The notes beneath the pieces are model-generated. The model saw nothing but the letters and a program-made list of their open reading frames with translations, was not told the DNA's origin and did no database searches. A stretch of DNA of 64,000 nucleotides, from positions 186,001 to 250,000 of the forward strand of contig SNVD02010163.1 of the NCBI GenBank assembly GCA_013180625.2, written 5' to 3'. The translations under genes and the position numbers were made by a program. Of this stretch, positions 1 to 11,446 are shown piece after piece. The first letter of the stretch is position 1, and each line of letters opens with the position of its first letter. The DNA is from Boswellia sacra. Lineage: Eukaryota > Streptophyta > Magnoliopsida > Sapindales > Burseraceae.

Positions 1-2
1 AA

Positions 3-1454
3 ATGGTCAACTGTTACACCAAACTTGGAAACTCTCAAGAAGCCAACAAGCTCTTCCTTCAGATTCAAAGCCCAGATATAGTTTCATGGACTTGTCTAAT
101 TAACCATTACATTCAAGCCCAAGAACCAAGTAAAGCCTTCTGGGCATTTTCACAGTTGATGCATAGCGGTAGTTTGAGACCTGACAGCTACTCCATTGTT
201 GCTGCGTTGTCAGCTTGTGGACGCGGAACAGAATTGACTGGTGGGAAGATTGTTCATGGGATAGTCTTTAGATTTGGATTAGGATTGGATCCATTTGTGA
301 GTAATGCTCTGATTGATATGTATAGTAGAAATAAGGATGTTGAAGCAGCTGAAATGGTGTTTGAGTTGATGGAAAGGAAGGATATTGCTTCATGGAACAG
401 CTTGCTTAATGGGTTTGTGATGGGAAATTTTTTGGATTTTTCTCGCCGTGTGTTTGATGAAATGCCGAAGAGAAATTCGGTTTCTTGGACTGCGATGATA
501 ACTGGGTATGTTAAAGGCAAGGACCCATTTCAAGGATTGGAACTGTTTCGGAAAATGAAAGCTGAAGAGGAAGAGCGTGCTACTGTAATCACTGTCGTTG
601 CTGTCCTGTCTGGATGTGCTGATATTGGGGCTCATGATTTTGGACAATGCATTCATGGTTATATTATCAAAAGCAATCTTTGTACTGGTGTTACTGTGAA
701 TAATGCTCTGATGGATATGTACTCAAAGAGTGGATATCTTGATATGGCCTTAAAGGTATTTAATGAGATACCAAACAAGGATGTGTTTTCATGGACTACT
801 TTGATATCTGGATACGCATTTCATGGTAAGGGAAACAATGCACTGGAGGTTTTCTTTGACATGCTAGAATCCAGAGCTATCCCAAATGAGGTCACATTTC
901 TGACACTGCTATCAGCTTGCAGCCATTCAGGGATGCTTGTTGATGGACAGAAATTTTTCAATAGAATGATCCAGTTCTATGGGTTGAAACCCAAGATTGA
1001 GCATTATGGATGCATGGTGGATCTTCTTGGCCGAGCTGGGCTTTTAGAAGAAGTAAAAGACTTTATTGAACGAATGCCTATGAATCCAGATGCTGTTATT
1101 TGGAGATCTTTTATCAATTCTTGTTTGGTCCATGGAAACTTAAAGTTAGCTGAAATGGCAGGAAAAATATTAATTGAATTAGAACCTGATGATGATGGAG
1201 TTTATACACTTTTGTGGAATATATATTTTGCTACAAATAGGCAGGCAGATGCATTAAAGATAAGGAACTTGATGAGAAATCCAAAAATTAAGAAAAAACC
1301 TGGTTCTAGTTGGGTTGAGGTGAATGGTCTTATCCACGAATTTACTGCTGAATACATAATGCATTATAACGGAACAGAAATCTTCTTGGTTCTAGAAAGT
1401 ATCACTGAGCAATCAAAGCTGGATCACCAATTTTTCTTTGTAGAACGAGACTAG
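3..1454 (+). CDS. PLS-class pentatricopeptide repeat protein, E-type, 5'-partial
   Basis: The reading frame is open to the window edge and starts inside a PPR unit, so the true start probably lies upstream; 483 residues are visible. Successive PPR units carry the usual signatures, for example VSWTCLINHYIQ near residue 28, SNALIDMYSRN near 100, ASWNSLLNGF near 129, VSWTAMITGYVKG near 159, NNALMDMYSKSG near 235, FSWTTLISGYAFHG near 265 and VTFLTLLSACSHSGM near 297. The C-terminus has an E/E+ region (AVIWRSFINSC through GSSWVEVNGLIHEF) and no DYW deaminase domain. Family knowledge: PLS-class E proteins are organelle RNA-binding proteins, usually C-to-U editing site recognition factors that recruit a deaminase in trans. 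The target RNA cannot be told from sequence. There is no intron in the visible part, as is usual for the family. The frame is undamaged, so I take it as functional. Confidence 0.9.
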   Translation: MVNCYTKLGNSQEANKLFLQIQSPDIVSWTCLINHYIQAQEPSKAFWAFSQLMHSGSLRPDSYSIVAALSACGRGTELTGGKIVHGIVFRFGLGLDPFVSNALIDMYSRNKDVEAAEMVFELMERKDIASWNSLLNGFVMGNFLDFSRRVFDEMPKRNSVSWTAMITGYVKGKDPFQGLELFRKMKAEEEERATVITVVAVLSGCADIGAHDFGQCIHGYIIKSNLCTGVTVNNALMDMYSKSGYLDMALKVFNEIPNKDVFSWTTLISGYAFHGKGNNALEVFFDMLESRAIPNEVTFLTLLSACSHSGMLVDGQKFFNRMIQFYGLKPKIEHYGCMVDLLGRAGLLEEVKDFIERMPMNPDAVIWRSFINSCLVHGNLKLAEMAGKILIELEPDDDGVYTLLWNIYFATNRQADALKIRNLMRNPKIKKKPGSSWVEVNGLIHEFTAEYIMHYNGTEIFLVLESITEQSKLDHQFFFVERD

Positions 1455-2470
1455 ATAATCATTTTAAGAGTTGACAAATTCTGAAGCTAGATAAGCATCC
1501 TGAAACGCATGGTGGATGATGAGGTAAACATTCTTTGAACTTATTGTAACATATAAACAACCAGTCATGCATTTATGTATATTTTTTCTATTGTTATTTG
1601 ATGAATGCAATGGTTGCACATGATCTGTTAAAATATATCACCACCTGGCGAAGCCCCATCTCTGTCTATCACAACATGTTATCTTTTATCACGTAGCTTA
1701 GCCTTTAAATTCGTATTATAAACCTGAACAAGCCTTTGTATTCATTTTCTCCATTGTGGCTCAGTAACAAATTCTTAGCAAGCTGATTTGACCATCTAGG
1801 CCTACTCGCCTTATCCAAAACAAGCGTTCTTGCTGCTCTGCAAATTCTCAGATTGGTACAAAGAAGCAAAATAAAAAATTAGAAAGAAAGCCGTAAAAGA
1901 TGACTGACGCATTGCAATTAAATGCTTTTGAGACTTGAAATGGAAATAATGTTATAAAATGAATAAACTTTTGTAGATCCGTAGATAACTCACCAAATTC
2001 TGTGATTGTCATGTTCTTGTTAAATATCCCATGTGAATTTAATGGTAGAACTTTTGACCAAAGCATGTTTTCAACTCTAGGGATTATGAAATTAGTGTAG
2101 AAGAAGATAAAGGTGTCTTGACTTTCTTGACAATTAAATCTTTTAACTTTATGATATACTTGGGCTTCTAAATCTTTCAAACTTGGCTGCGTTAAACGGG
2201 GAAGTTGAAGAGAAATTAATTGCATGTACATAATTGTTCCAGAAATTGAGTATAATATTTTAAATACTTAACACACTATTAGACTATGGTTAGAGAATGC
2301 TCATGTTGTTTTTCTATATTGATACTTTGATTAGCATTGAGTCAATCAAATCAAATTGGAGGGCAGATCCGTACTTATCTGAACCTATGGCTTGGTGGGT
2401 TGCTCAAATCAAGCCAAGTTTACGTGTCCTCCACAACTCCTCAACGGTCAATGGATCATCATTCTGTCCA
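1455..2470. other. intergenic, no gene seen
   Basis: AT-rich spacer between the PPR gene and the miraculin-like gene. It contains only short frames without recognisable protein similarity. Confidence 0.5.
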
Positions 2471-2481
2471 TCCACTGGCTC

Positions 2482-2487
2482 TATAAA
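2482..2487 (+). promoter_or_regulatory. TATA box of miraculin-like gene
   Basis: TATAAA within GGCTCTATAAATTTGAG, 53 bp upstream of the ATG at 2535. This fits a short 5' UTR starting near 2512. The same block recurs near 4545-4555 without a gene behind it. Confidence 0.6.
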
Positions 2488-2534
2488 TTTGAGCTCTTCA
2501 TGTTCATTTATGCATAAAAGAAGCAGAAGTAACA

Positions 2535-3149
2535 ATGAAAACTACATTAGTAGCACTCTCCTTACTCATCTTTGCATTTCTAACAAGGCCATCACCTGTG
2601 GTGGCCAATTCTTTGCCTGATCCAGTGCTTGACATCTCTGGCCTGAAGCTCCGCATGGGCATCACTTATTACATCTTACCAGTTGTCCGTGGAAGGGGAG
2701 GTGGTCTTACTCTTGCCAGCACTGGGAATGAAACCTGTCCTCTTGATGTGGTTCAAGAGCAACTTGAGGTGAAAAATGGCCTTCCATTGACATTTTCACC
2801 TGTGAACCTCACGAAAGGTGTTGTCCGCTTATCCACTGATCTAAACATCAAGTTCTCTGCTGCAACAATCTGTGTCCAGTCCACAGTGTGGAAGCTTGAC
2901 CGCTATGATGACTCATTGGGACAATGGTTTGTGACATCTGGGGGTGTTGAAGGTAATCCTGGTCCTAATACTACAAGCAATTGGTTCAAGATTGAGAAGT
3001 ATGATGATGACTACAAGCTTGTTTTCTGTCCTACTGTCTGTGATTTCTGCAAAGTCCTATGCAGAGATGTAGGCATTTATGTGGACGGTGGGAAACGGCG
3101 TCTGGCATTGAGCGATGTTCCATTCAAAGTTATGTTCAAGAAGGCTTGA
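2535..3149 (+). CDS. Miraculin-like Kunitz (STI) protease inhibitor family protein
   Basis: Intact single-exon gene of 204 residues, a typical length for the family. Residues 1-24 look like a secretory signal peptide (MKTTLVALSLLIFAF... ending VVA). The mature start PVLDISGLKLRMGITYYILP is the Kunitz/STI family signature. Six cysteines are visible (68, 113, 165, 169, 172, 176); the last four lie in the CPTVCDFCKVLC stretch typical of miraculin-like proteins. Sequons at N65, N91 and N145 suggest glycosylation. The C-terminal block RRLALSDVPFKVMF is also family-typical. Role from family knowledge: secreted or vacuolar serine-protease inhibitor, often induced by wounding or pathogens; not all members inhibit proteases. 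There is no obvious Arg/Lys reactive-loop pattern, so inhibitory activity is uncertain. Taste-modifying activity should not be assumed. Confidence 0.93.
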   Translation: MKTTLVALSLLIFAFLTRPSPVVANSLPDPVLDISGLKLRMGITYYILPVVRGRGGGLTLASTGNETCPLDVVQEQLEVKNGLPLTFSPVNLTKGVVRLSTDLNIKFSAATICVQSTVWKLDRYDDSLGQWFVTSGGVEGNPGPNTTSNWFKIEKYDDDYKLVFCPTVCDFCKVLCRDVGIYVDGGKRRLALSDVPFKVMFKKA

Positions 3150-4312
3150 TGATCATCTGCTTATTGAAAGATACAAAGTTAAAAACTTTCTTATAAAGTT
3201 TGTTGAATTTAACGTAATAAACATTCATACAATGTTCACCTTATAATAAGATTTGCTAATGGGAGTATTATTCCAAAAATTGAAGACCCAAGAAAATGTA
3301 TACGAATTATTTTTGGAAAGATAGCAAGTGGGAGGATAGTTGATTAAACAACACAAATACATATTTTATATGATAACTACAGCACCCGAAAGCACAAAAA
3401 TATCGCTATATATTTAAAGAATGCCCAGACATTCATTAAATTTATTGACTTTTTCTAGTGAAACTTGTCCGTAATACTTTTAAAAAAGGATATTTAATTG
3501 ACACTTTCAGGTTTGAATTAATGTAAGTTCAGGGGCTTCTGAAACTAACAGTTTAATCTCTATTATTTAACAAAAATTAATATTGACACTCCTAAAGCTA
3601 TCTTTTTTTATTAAATATAATAGTCAGATTGTTAGTTTTTGAAACCTCTTAAGTTTAAGTTAGTTCCAAAATTTAATGTCCATAAATTTTTCTTCTGAAA
3701 ATATAGAAGTTTACACATTTCAATAATACTAACGTTCGTCGGATTTTCTTTTCTTTTTTCCATGTCGTCCAAGTTTTTACATGTTAATATGTTTTTATAT
3801 AGAAGACAAGACTTGTAATTTTGGTATTGTATTAGCTTTTTTCGTGCATATGATTACCAATAATCCTTCCATCGGAGCTCTTGTGGTTGATTTGAAGCTG
3901 CGGCAGACCTACGTTTGGGTCTGAGGGTGGCATGGGCCCCTCCAATCCGAACAGCAGATTCTTAATGGAGAAAAAAAATCATTTCAGTCCTATGTGTTTT
4001 ATTATTTTAGGTATTTTACTCTTAAACAAGAGTTGGCTTTTTTATGTCAAGACTTTCTTTCTTAAATTCATCAAATTTTTAGTTACAAAAGGTATATCCA
4101 CTTTTCAATTTTTTTTTCATGTTATACTTATTTCAAAATATCAAATATATAAAAATTTTAATGAATTCTCCATCAAAGTTGAAGAAGTTACAACAAATTT
4201 TTAAACTATGTACATTTAGGATTAAAAGAATTTCATATTTGGAACTTTAGTTTTTATTCAATTTTTTTCACATATGTTATTTAAGTAACATATTTATTCA
4301 TTTTTTATTTAG

Positions 4313-4357
<45 letters not shown>

Positions 4358-4500
4358 ACTTCATTTTCAAAATTGTATAAAAGGTTATATTTGATCAATG
4401 TTTGTAACCAATACATTCTCTCGTACTTAAATTTATAATATAATTTTATAGTTTGCCCCTTCTAAAACCAAAATCCAAGCCCTAGTTTGAAGGTTCTAAG
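3150..4500. other. intergenic, no gene seen
   Basis: AT-rich DNA downstream of the miraculin-like gene. Nothing recognisable except a (TA)n tract near 4315-4353. Confidence 0.5.
4315..4353. repeat. (TA)n microsatellite
   Basis: About 38 bp of uninterrupted TA dinucleotides. Confidence 0.9.
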
Positions 4501-4504
4501 TGAG

Positions 4505-4610
4505 CATCACCACCTGCAACTGATCGATCAGGCCATAAAGCTACTGGCTCTATAAATTTGAATTCTTACTTCATCATTGTACGTATACATAAAAGAAGTG
4601 ATAGTTAAGA
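4505..4610 (+). pseudogene. Orphan copy of the miraculin-like promoter
   Basis: This block repeats the region just upstream of the miraculin-like gene: ACTGGCTCTATAAATTTGA at about 4544-4562 matches 2474-2492, followed in both by a similar leader with CATAAAAGAAG. No Kunitz coding sequence follows; the next bases are an A-run and AT-rich DNA. It looks like the residue of a tandem duplication whose coding part was lost. Confidence 0.6.
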
Positions 4611-5402
4611 AAAAAAAAAACTATAGGAGCAGTAATAACAACAAATTTTTGTCGCTTTTTTCATAAAATTTTTTTATGCATCTCTGAACAATAATTATTT
4701 TCAAAAATAAAATTAGTGACACAGATCTCTCAAGCATAAGAGAGTCTTAAATGAAATACACATATATTATGTTTTCTTTATATGGTCCATTGAAGAAGTC
4801 CAGTCTTGCAAAATAAGGTAGATCTTTTAAATAAAAAATTAGACACAAAATCATTTATCAATTAACCTTAAAATAGAAAATACCATAGTGTGCATATTGA
4901 AGGCTTATATCGACAAAGAGATTCTATAGTGGATATTTATGTATCTATAGAAATAAATCATTTCAATTATAAAAACAGTTTTACCGAACAATGTACGTAT
5001 AGTTAGTAGAATATTTAAATAAAACCTTGGAGGAAGATATACACAAATCATTCATACAAACTATCTATACAAATCATTCATACAAACTTATGCTTCTTTT
5101 ACAAAACCTATAGTATTTATGTTTATTAATTTGATAAGAGTTTTATGTTTTAATTACGTACTATATATACTTATTACAACATAAGAAAAATAGATCAAAT
5201 GTGCTACATGCTTTGTAAAAAAATAAGGACAAACAAAAATTAAGTATAAGGTGGTGGAGTTCATTTCATATAAATTGAAAAATAATAATAAATGAGCATA
5301 TTTTAGAACATAGTTGAACTAAAAAAATTAAAATTGTTAAGTAAAAAATCTCTAATATTATGAATCTTATATGTTATTTATTTTATGTATTTAATCAATG
5401 AG

Positions 5403-5610
5403 TAATGCTACTCATACAAACCATTTATACAAACTCACACATGCAAACTGATGTGGCATCTCTATGTGATCGTCACATCACCCATGTTAATTAATGTCAT
5501 TTATTATTAATATATATTTATCAAATCACTGTATTTATTTATCAAATCACATTATGCCACGTCAGTTTGTATAGGTGAGTTTGTATAAGTAGTTTGTAAG
5601 TGTAGCATTA
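5403..5610. mobile_element. MITE, about 208 bp, with long imperfect inverted ends
   Basis: The left end TAATGCTACTCATACAAAC and the right end (reverse complement TAATGCTACACTTACAAAC) form terminal inverted repeats. The inverted similarity extends inwards through TACAAACTCA and CTGATGTGGCAT / CTGACGTGGCAT, about 55 bp per side. There is no coding capacity. A related TACAAAC-rich stretch lies at 5045-5095. The flanking TA could be the target duplication (Tc1/mariner or PIF style), which is inference. Confidence 0.7.
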
Positions 5611-5867
5611 TTCTTAATCAATTATTAATTTATATTTTTATTGGATACTAAAATAATCGAAAACATTATTATCTTATACATTTAAGGAGGTTAATTTGGT
5701 AAATAGGTCCAAGTTTGAAATGATAGATTTTATTATTGAAGAAAAATTATTGATTTATCGAATATTCATTTATTGAGGTCTTTATATATATAATGGAATA
5801 AGAAGGAAAATATTAAAACTATAAAAACATTCCTAAATAAATGAACTTTCACAATAATAAGATCTAG

Positions 5868-6165
5868 CTGGTGTGGGAGACAATGTCACCGTTTATACGT
5901 AGGATTACTTATGTAGCTATCAACGTTATGCTGCACATTTTTCAATGCAATTTATATTCAATCTCAACCATATATTCTTTTCAAAATTTAAAATAATTTA
6001 AAATCAATCACATATTCCTAAATTCAATTGAAAACAAAAATACTGAATTTATAAAAGAACACACCATTTTTGTAATTTGTCGCATTCCCAAAAACAACAA
6101 CGCTGGACCGCAAAAGCAGGCAGCTGTCATTATTCCATTGCTCGAACGTTCATCAAATTCGCCGC
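5868..6165 (-). pseudogene. Terpene synthase exon 6 fragment (copy P1), interrupted
   Basis: Two blocks match exon 6 of the TPS at 20156-20404: GGTGTGGGAGACAATGTCACC and onward (5870-5940), and the CATTCCCAAAAACAACAACG to CGTTCATCAAATTCGCCG part (6084-6165). About 140 bp of unrelated AT-rich DNA separates them. It is collinear with the other P1 exons further right, so it is the 3' remnant of that copy. Exons 5 and 7 of P1 were not found. Confidence 0.7.
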
Positions 6166-6389
6166 TTTTCTACTTTACTCTCACTATATTTCTAGGCGAC
6201 ATCGCTTAAATTCGCCACTTCCCTTCGAAAGCAACGCCGCTTTAAATACATTATAATAACAAAGTCGAAATGGTGCTGTGTGTAAAGAACGGAGAGAGCA
6301 AGTGAGGTACGTAGAAATGAGAGAACAACATGGGATGGGCTAAAAGAGAGAATCGCAGGAAAGAAGTTTATTTTTTTTTTTTTCAATTA

Positions 6390-7290
6390 AGCATTCTTTC
6401 TAATAAGTTTTGAAGGAAAAAAACGAACAGAAATTTTAGTATTATAAGTTCACTAATATCACATGCTGATAGATGCTCAAAAGTTAAAGAACAATCAGAT
6501 TAGTAGAGAGTCAAAATCTACTTAAGTCTGTATATAGTCATAGTTTTTGCTTGATTTCTTTATTATTTTATTTCAAATCGTCGTTTATTATTATTTTTTT
6601 AAATTACGGTCTACTTATATTAATTTTTCATAGATATTTTTAATAAAGTAGATTACTTATGTATTTTCATCAATCAAAGAATATTACTTCAGAGTTCTTG
6701 AAAATGCATGTCTCACAAAAAAATATTAATTCTTGCAAATACCATCAAACGAACCTGCATCAAATTAAGATAGTTTTTAATATAGATACCATTGATTATT
6801 GTAGTTAAGACAGTTTTTAATATAGATACCATTGATTATTATAGTTTTAGTTAGCTATGGTAGAAATGAATTATATATTCTGATCATTTCCTAAATCACT
6901 AACTTATTAATTGTACTTGGATTCAATTAACTGGATTGAATTAATTAAAAGAATAACTATTTGGATAAATAAGAAACATATAGAAATCATTTTATGAAAA
7001 CTTTATGTTAAATCAGTGCCTTCAAATCCTTTTAACGCTCATTCTTACTCACTGAAACTTTTTTCATTGGACGAAGAAATATTCCAATATTTCAACCTAT
7101 GTAAAATTGACAAATCTTTGCATGTCACTTGAGTTAAAAAATATATATAATTAAGATATATTTTACTGCATATTATTATTCATATAAACTATTACTCATT
7201 GCTTTATTTAAAGTTATAACCTCATGAACATTATAACAAATCATGGAGAAAAATAAATGAAAAAATCTAGAGAAAGGAATACAGAAATAT
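6390..7290. other. intergenic/intron-like DNA, with a 36-bp direct repeat
   Basis: AT-rich DNA inside TPS copy P1. The only structure seen is a tandem direct repeat near 6765-6845, in which GTTTTTAATATAGATACCAT occurs twice. Confidence 0.5.
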
Positions 7291-7291
7291 G

Positions 7292-7808
7292 CAACCTTTG
7301 AAAGGTATCTGTAAAACTTTGGAGCTCTTCAAGCGTACCATATGCATCGTGTGTATCGTCAACAATTGTAAGAATAAATATTAACTTTGTGTGAATTATT
7401 CGGGCACTTGAGTAACAAGGCTCAAATAAACTGCAGCCGACCAGGATTACTTCTCCACAATTCTATCTCGAGTATGGAAACTTCGAAGCAAAGTTGGAAT
7501 CAATTGACCAACTGCAAGTGAAATTGTCAAATTGTCGATTCATCAAATTCTCACCATAACACATATTATTGATTTGGTACAACATTTACCTTGTAAGATG
7601 GCTTGGCTCTTGTTGGTGCAGTAATTGTTCTCGATAAAAGTCCAACTTTGCAAACAAAAGTAGAGTTTCGTTTCTATATTCAAGGTCTTCTTCTCGAAAG
7701 AGATGAATCGGCGAGCCTCCTCTCTCGGGACACATTTGTGCAAGGGATCGATGATCAAGTGCATCAATTATATGTTTTGCTAATTGAGGACTGGATTTGG
7801 CAGCCAGG
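7292..7808 (-). pseudogene. Terpene synthase copy P1: exon 4 and 3' part of exon 3
   Basis: Reverse-strand exon 4 (about 7292-7513) encodes the metal-binding aspartate motif as DDTHD in [17 protein letters not shown], and ends in a CAAAG|GTTGC donor like its intact paralogue. Exon 3 3' part (about 7590-7808) encodes YRNETLLLFAKLDFYR and ends LLHQQEPSHLTR before its donor. Exon 3 stops abruptly at 7808, where an LTR beginning TGATGCGG starts; the 5' part of the exon resumes near 13455. Similarity to 21152-21836 is clear. The copy is dead because of the insertion and the missing exons 5 and 7. Confidence 0.85.
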
Positions 7809-8907
7809 TGATGCGGAGGCTAAAGAAAAAGATAAATTGAACAAAAGTTCAAAATTTGATAAATTGATAATAATGAGAATTAATTACAAAACTAGGATAA
7901 ATTAACCCTTATATAAGCTAAATAGTCCTAATACTTGTAAAACAAGTAAGACTAGAATAGGAATATAAATCCTACAAAAAACTAAAATATCCTAAAATAT
8001 TAAAATCCTAATTAGACTCAAAAATATGTAAAACAAGAAATTCTAATATGACTAGGAAAACAATTTATTTAATCCTAAAACAAATGAAACTTGAAACTAG
8101 ACAACTAATAATTTTCCTAAAAATAAAATAACCCAAACTTGTCCTACATCAGTTCTTCGCTTCTTGAAAAGAACTCGTCCTCGAGTTTGTTGCATATCTG
8201 GAAGATGAAATTTGATGTAGATTATAAAGTCTCTTGATATGTTGAACATGAACCCTTGGAATACAAGTTCTTCAACATGTACCCTTGGAATACAAGTTTC
8301 TTCAACATCTTCAACACTCGTAAATAACCCAATTGATTAGCTACATTCTTGTCGTGGTCTTGCCCCATATCCATATTAATTTCAAGATACTCTCAATATT
8401 CAAGAAGATTAAATACTATATTATGTTGCTCTTCTCACCCTCTTGGAAAAAACTCACCCTCTAGTTTTCTTAATGTAACTCCTCATCATCAACACAATGC
8501 TCTCTAATCAACCAAGCAAAAATAAAGTCTTCCACAATAAACAACAAATTGGCAATTAACCTTTCCCATCTATCCTCACTTGGCATCCTCGCATGAGATA
8601 TTAACCAACACCATAACTGTTTGTTATCCTTCATCTTGACTTTGACTCTTAATGAACTAATTTTGACATGATAAACCCTTGAAACAAGCCTCCAAGCCTT
8701 TAAGCTCTTCACTTTGAATTACAACTCTTCTCTTGTTAGACATAAGGCCTTGATGTGGGCTCAAATGAAAAATTTGAAAACAAACATCCCAAGTTATGTA
8801 GGTTTTTTCTGTCACAAAGAAAACCTGGTGGGGGTCAAATAATAAATCCCAAAAATATGGATTAGTTGGACATTTTCTAGTGGAAGGACCAGATTGATAT
8901 TCTACTT

Positions 8908-9240
8908 CTAGGGGACTAGAATGATATTTGCCATAAAGGGGTCTATTTGATATTTTTTGTCAAACAAGCTCATCTGTAACTGTCCATCGTAGGGGGCTGA
9001 TTGGAATTTTTCATCCAAGTCATGAATGGACTGATTTTCAGCCAAAGAACTTGATGACTCCACTTGGAGTTTATAGATCGGCTCACTCTGATTTGAATGG
9101 TGAGGAAGGTGACTACTCACTTGCCAATTTTGGATGTTTTCCATAATGGATGACAATTGCTCCTTTTGGGGTGGCAATCGCAATGGTTTTCGGTGATCTT
9201 GGACGGCGTCAACCTTGGATTCATTATCTACAATGACCAA
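8908..9240 (-). CDS. Hypothetical gag-region ORF of the outer retrotransposon
   Basis: A 110-residue open frame (MVIVDNESKVDAVQDHRKPL...) inside the outer LTR element, on the same strand. It is rich in Gln, Ser and charged residues, with no recognisable zinc knuckle or enzyme motif. It is most likely a remnant of the element's gag-like polyprotein, and probably not expressed as a host gene. Confidence 0.35.
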   Translation of the reverse strand: MVIVDNESKVDAVQDHRKPLRLPPQKEQLSSIMENIQNWQVSSHLPHHSNQSEPIYKLQVESSSSLAENQSIHDLDEKFQSAPYDGQLQMSLFDKKYQIDPFMANIILVP

Positions 9241-10389
9241 CGAATCTTCCTAGAAGGGTGGTGTCATTTCATTTGTTAGCGATTGCAGTTTTTGATTGTA
9301 TAGCCACATTATTAACAGACTTTTTCTAGGAGATCCTGTTGCAATTGGACGTCAGCAAAGAACAAAAGTTTGATCTCCATTTTCTGATCTATCAATTTGT
9401 GATAGAGGTGAGGTTTCACTCTCCATTGGACAATAAATTGTGTTGTTGACAATTGACAAAAGTTGTCCATCTTTTTCACGAATTCCCTTGACTATTTTCG
9501 AATCTTCCACAAATTTTTCTTAACAAATCTCCTTAACTATTTTTGAACTTTCTATCAATTTTTCTACGCAGCTCTCTTCACTTTTCATCTAAAAAATCTC
9601 TTATTTTTCTTTTTCAATTTTATTTTTATGAGATTCAAGCTTGTTATACGTACCAACGGCTCCATCATCCAATTGGTATTTGTTGAATTGATGTGTGAAA
9701 CTCTGCAATTGTATTGAGAAAGTACTCTCGTCGACGTAGGTACGCGAGCCTCTATCTCTTCGTTTCGCCTATGCCTTCATTCATTCTTCTTTTTACCACC
9801 AATCCCCATCTCTTCTAATTGATGTAGGAAATTATTCAATTGGTCATTGAATTGGGGTTGAAAGGAATGGACTACCTGTCACGCCCTAAAATCTCTTATT
9901 TAGAGACTTTAAGGGTGAATGATTAAGAAAAATAATAAAAACACATCATCAATATCTCAATTTTCTTTTTCTTTCTTTTTCTAATTCATACATATATTTA
10001 TACATATCACATGAATCCATTACAACATCTGTCTATTTGTTCAAGATAAACTTTACATACACTGATGACCACACTTAGAACATGGGCTGATAATCACATA
10101 ATAAAATTTCCTAACACAATTTAGGCTAGTCAAAACTTTTCCCAAAAACCATCGCATGTATGTAAATGCCCAGACTCTCTAGGAAAGCTCTGGAACACCA
10201 CTAGTATGGATATCTTTTTGTATACCTGTGGAGGGAGGGGGGGTGGGGGTGAGCATATAACCCAATAAGAAAGATTCTAACATTAAAGTAAATCACAAGC
10301 ATTCGAACTGTTACTCAATTACACAGTTACACGACCAATTATAATAAGTCGAACAATCTCATTTATTTAAACATGGCGTATTTCTAAAA

Positions 10390-10393
<4 letters not shown>

Positions 10394-10459
<66 letters not shown>

Positions 10460-10466
10460 TATATAA
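10394..10466. repeat. (AT)n microsatellite inside LTR
   Basis: About 70 bp of AT dinucleotides within the 3' LTR of the nested element. The solo LTR at 53.9-56.4 kb has only a short ATATATAT here. Confidence 0.9.
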
Positions 10467-10525
10467 TTTGGGATTCCACAACCTACCCTCCTAAAAATAA
10501 ATTTCGTCTTTGAAATTTGAAAATA

Positions 10526-10612
10526 TGAGTATTAAGACGATCTGGGTCGAGGCCTACCACCTCGTCCTGGTCCCACTGCCGGTCTAAACCCAATCGCACA
10601 CTAAACCGTATT
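10526..10612. repeat. Inverted copy of the 12412-12495 TRIM-like end
   Basis: ACGATCTGGGTCGAGGC...AAACCGTATT is the reverse complement, with modest divergence, of 12412-12495 (AATACGGTTTAAT...GACCCAGATCGT). It places two facing copies of this LTR end inside the nested retrotransposon. Confidence 0.75.
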
Positions 10613-11215
10613 ATCCTCTACTACAGGAAGTGGTTGGAGCAATCCTGCAGGCCTTTGGTGCTCAGCCTTCACTTGTTGACAAGTGAGGCATCTAGACACA
10701 TATTCTGCAACATTCCTCTTCATTCCTTCCCTCTAAAACGGTCGACGTAAGTCATGATACATCTTGGTACCACCAGGATGAACAACAAATTTAGAGTGAT
10801 GAAATTCCTTGTCTTAACACCACATGGCCTAAAAATTTTTACTTCTAATAGTCAAAATTCACATTTACTCAGCTTGGCATAAAGACGATGCTATCTCAGT
10901 GTTTGAAGTGCTATACGTAGATGTTGCTTATGTTCAACTTTAGATGAAGAACAAATAAGGATATCATCCACAAGCACAATTACAAATTGATCCAAGTAAG
11001 GTCTGAAAATACGGTTTATCAAATCCATAAAGGCAGCAGGAGCATTAGTTAGTCCAAATCGCATGATCAAAAACTCATACTATCCATAATGGGTACAAAA
11101 AGCTCATACTATCCATAATGAGTACAAAAAGCGATCTTTGGTATGTCTCCTTCCTTTATTCTCAACTGATGATGGCCTGAACGAATATCTATCTTGGAAA
11201 AATAACAAGATCCTA

Positions 11216-11446
11216 TTAACTGATCGAAAGAATCATCGACCTAGGTAAAGGATGTTTGTTTTTCACTGTAACCCGATTTAACTGCCTATAATTGATACAT
11301 AGATGCAATGAACCATCTTTCCTCTTATAACAATCAAATATAACTCGATAAGTCGACAACCAATCCATTCCTACTATCACATCATACTCAGTGAAATCCA
11401 TAAGTATCAAGTCAAATAATAACATGTGTCGATTGATCTCTATCAC
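11216..11446 (-). pseudogene. Ty3 pol remnant: aspartic protease joined directly to reverse transcriptase
   Basis: A 76-residue frame carries [20 protein letters not shown], the C-terminal end of a Ty3-type retropepsin, followed at once by [15 protein letters not shown], the N-terminal part of the reverse transcriptase palm. The roughly 150-200 residues that normally lie between them are absent, so an in-frame internal deletion fused the two domains. Downstream on the same strand (11215 to about 10880) RT-like sequence continues with stops and frameshifts. Confidence 0.8.

Noticed and set aside
1848..2231. 127-residue minus frame downstream of the PPR gene
   Set aside because: AT-rich, no domain, no splice partners. 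Treated as chance.
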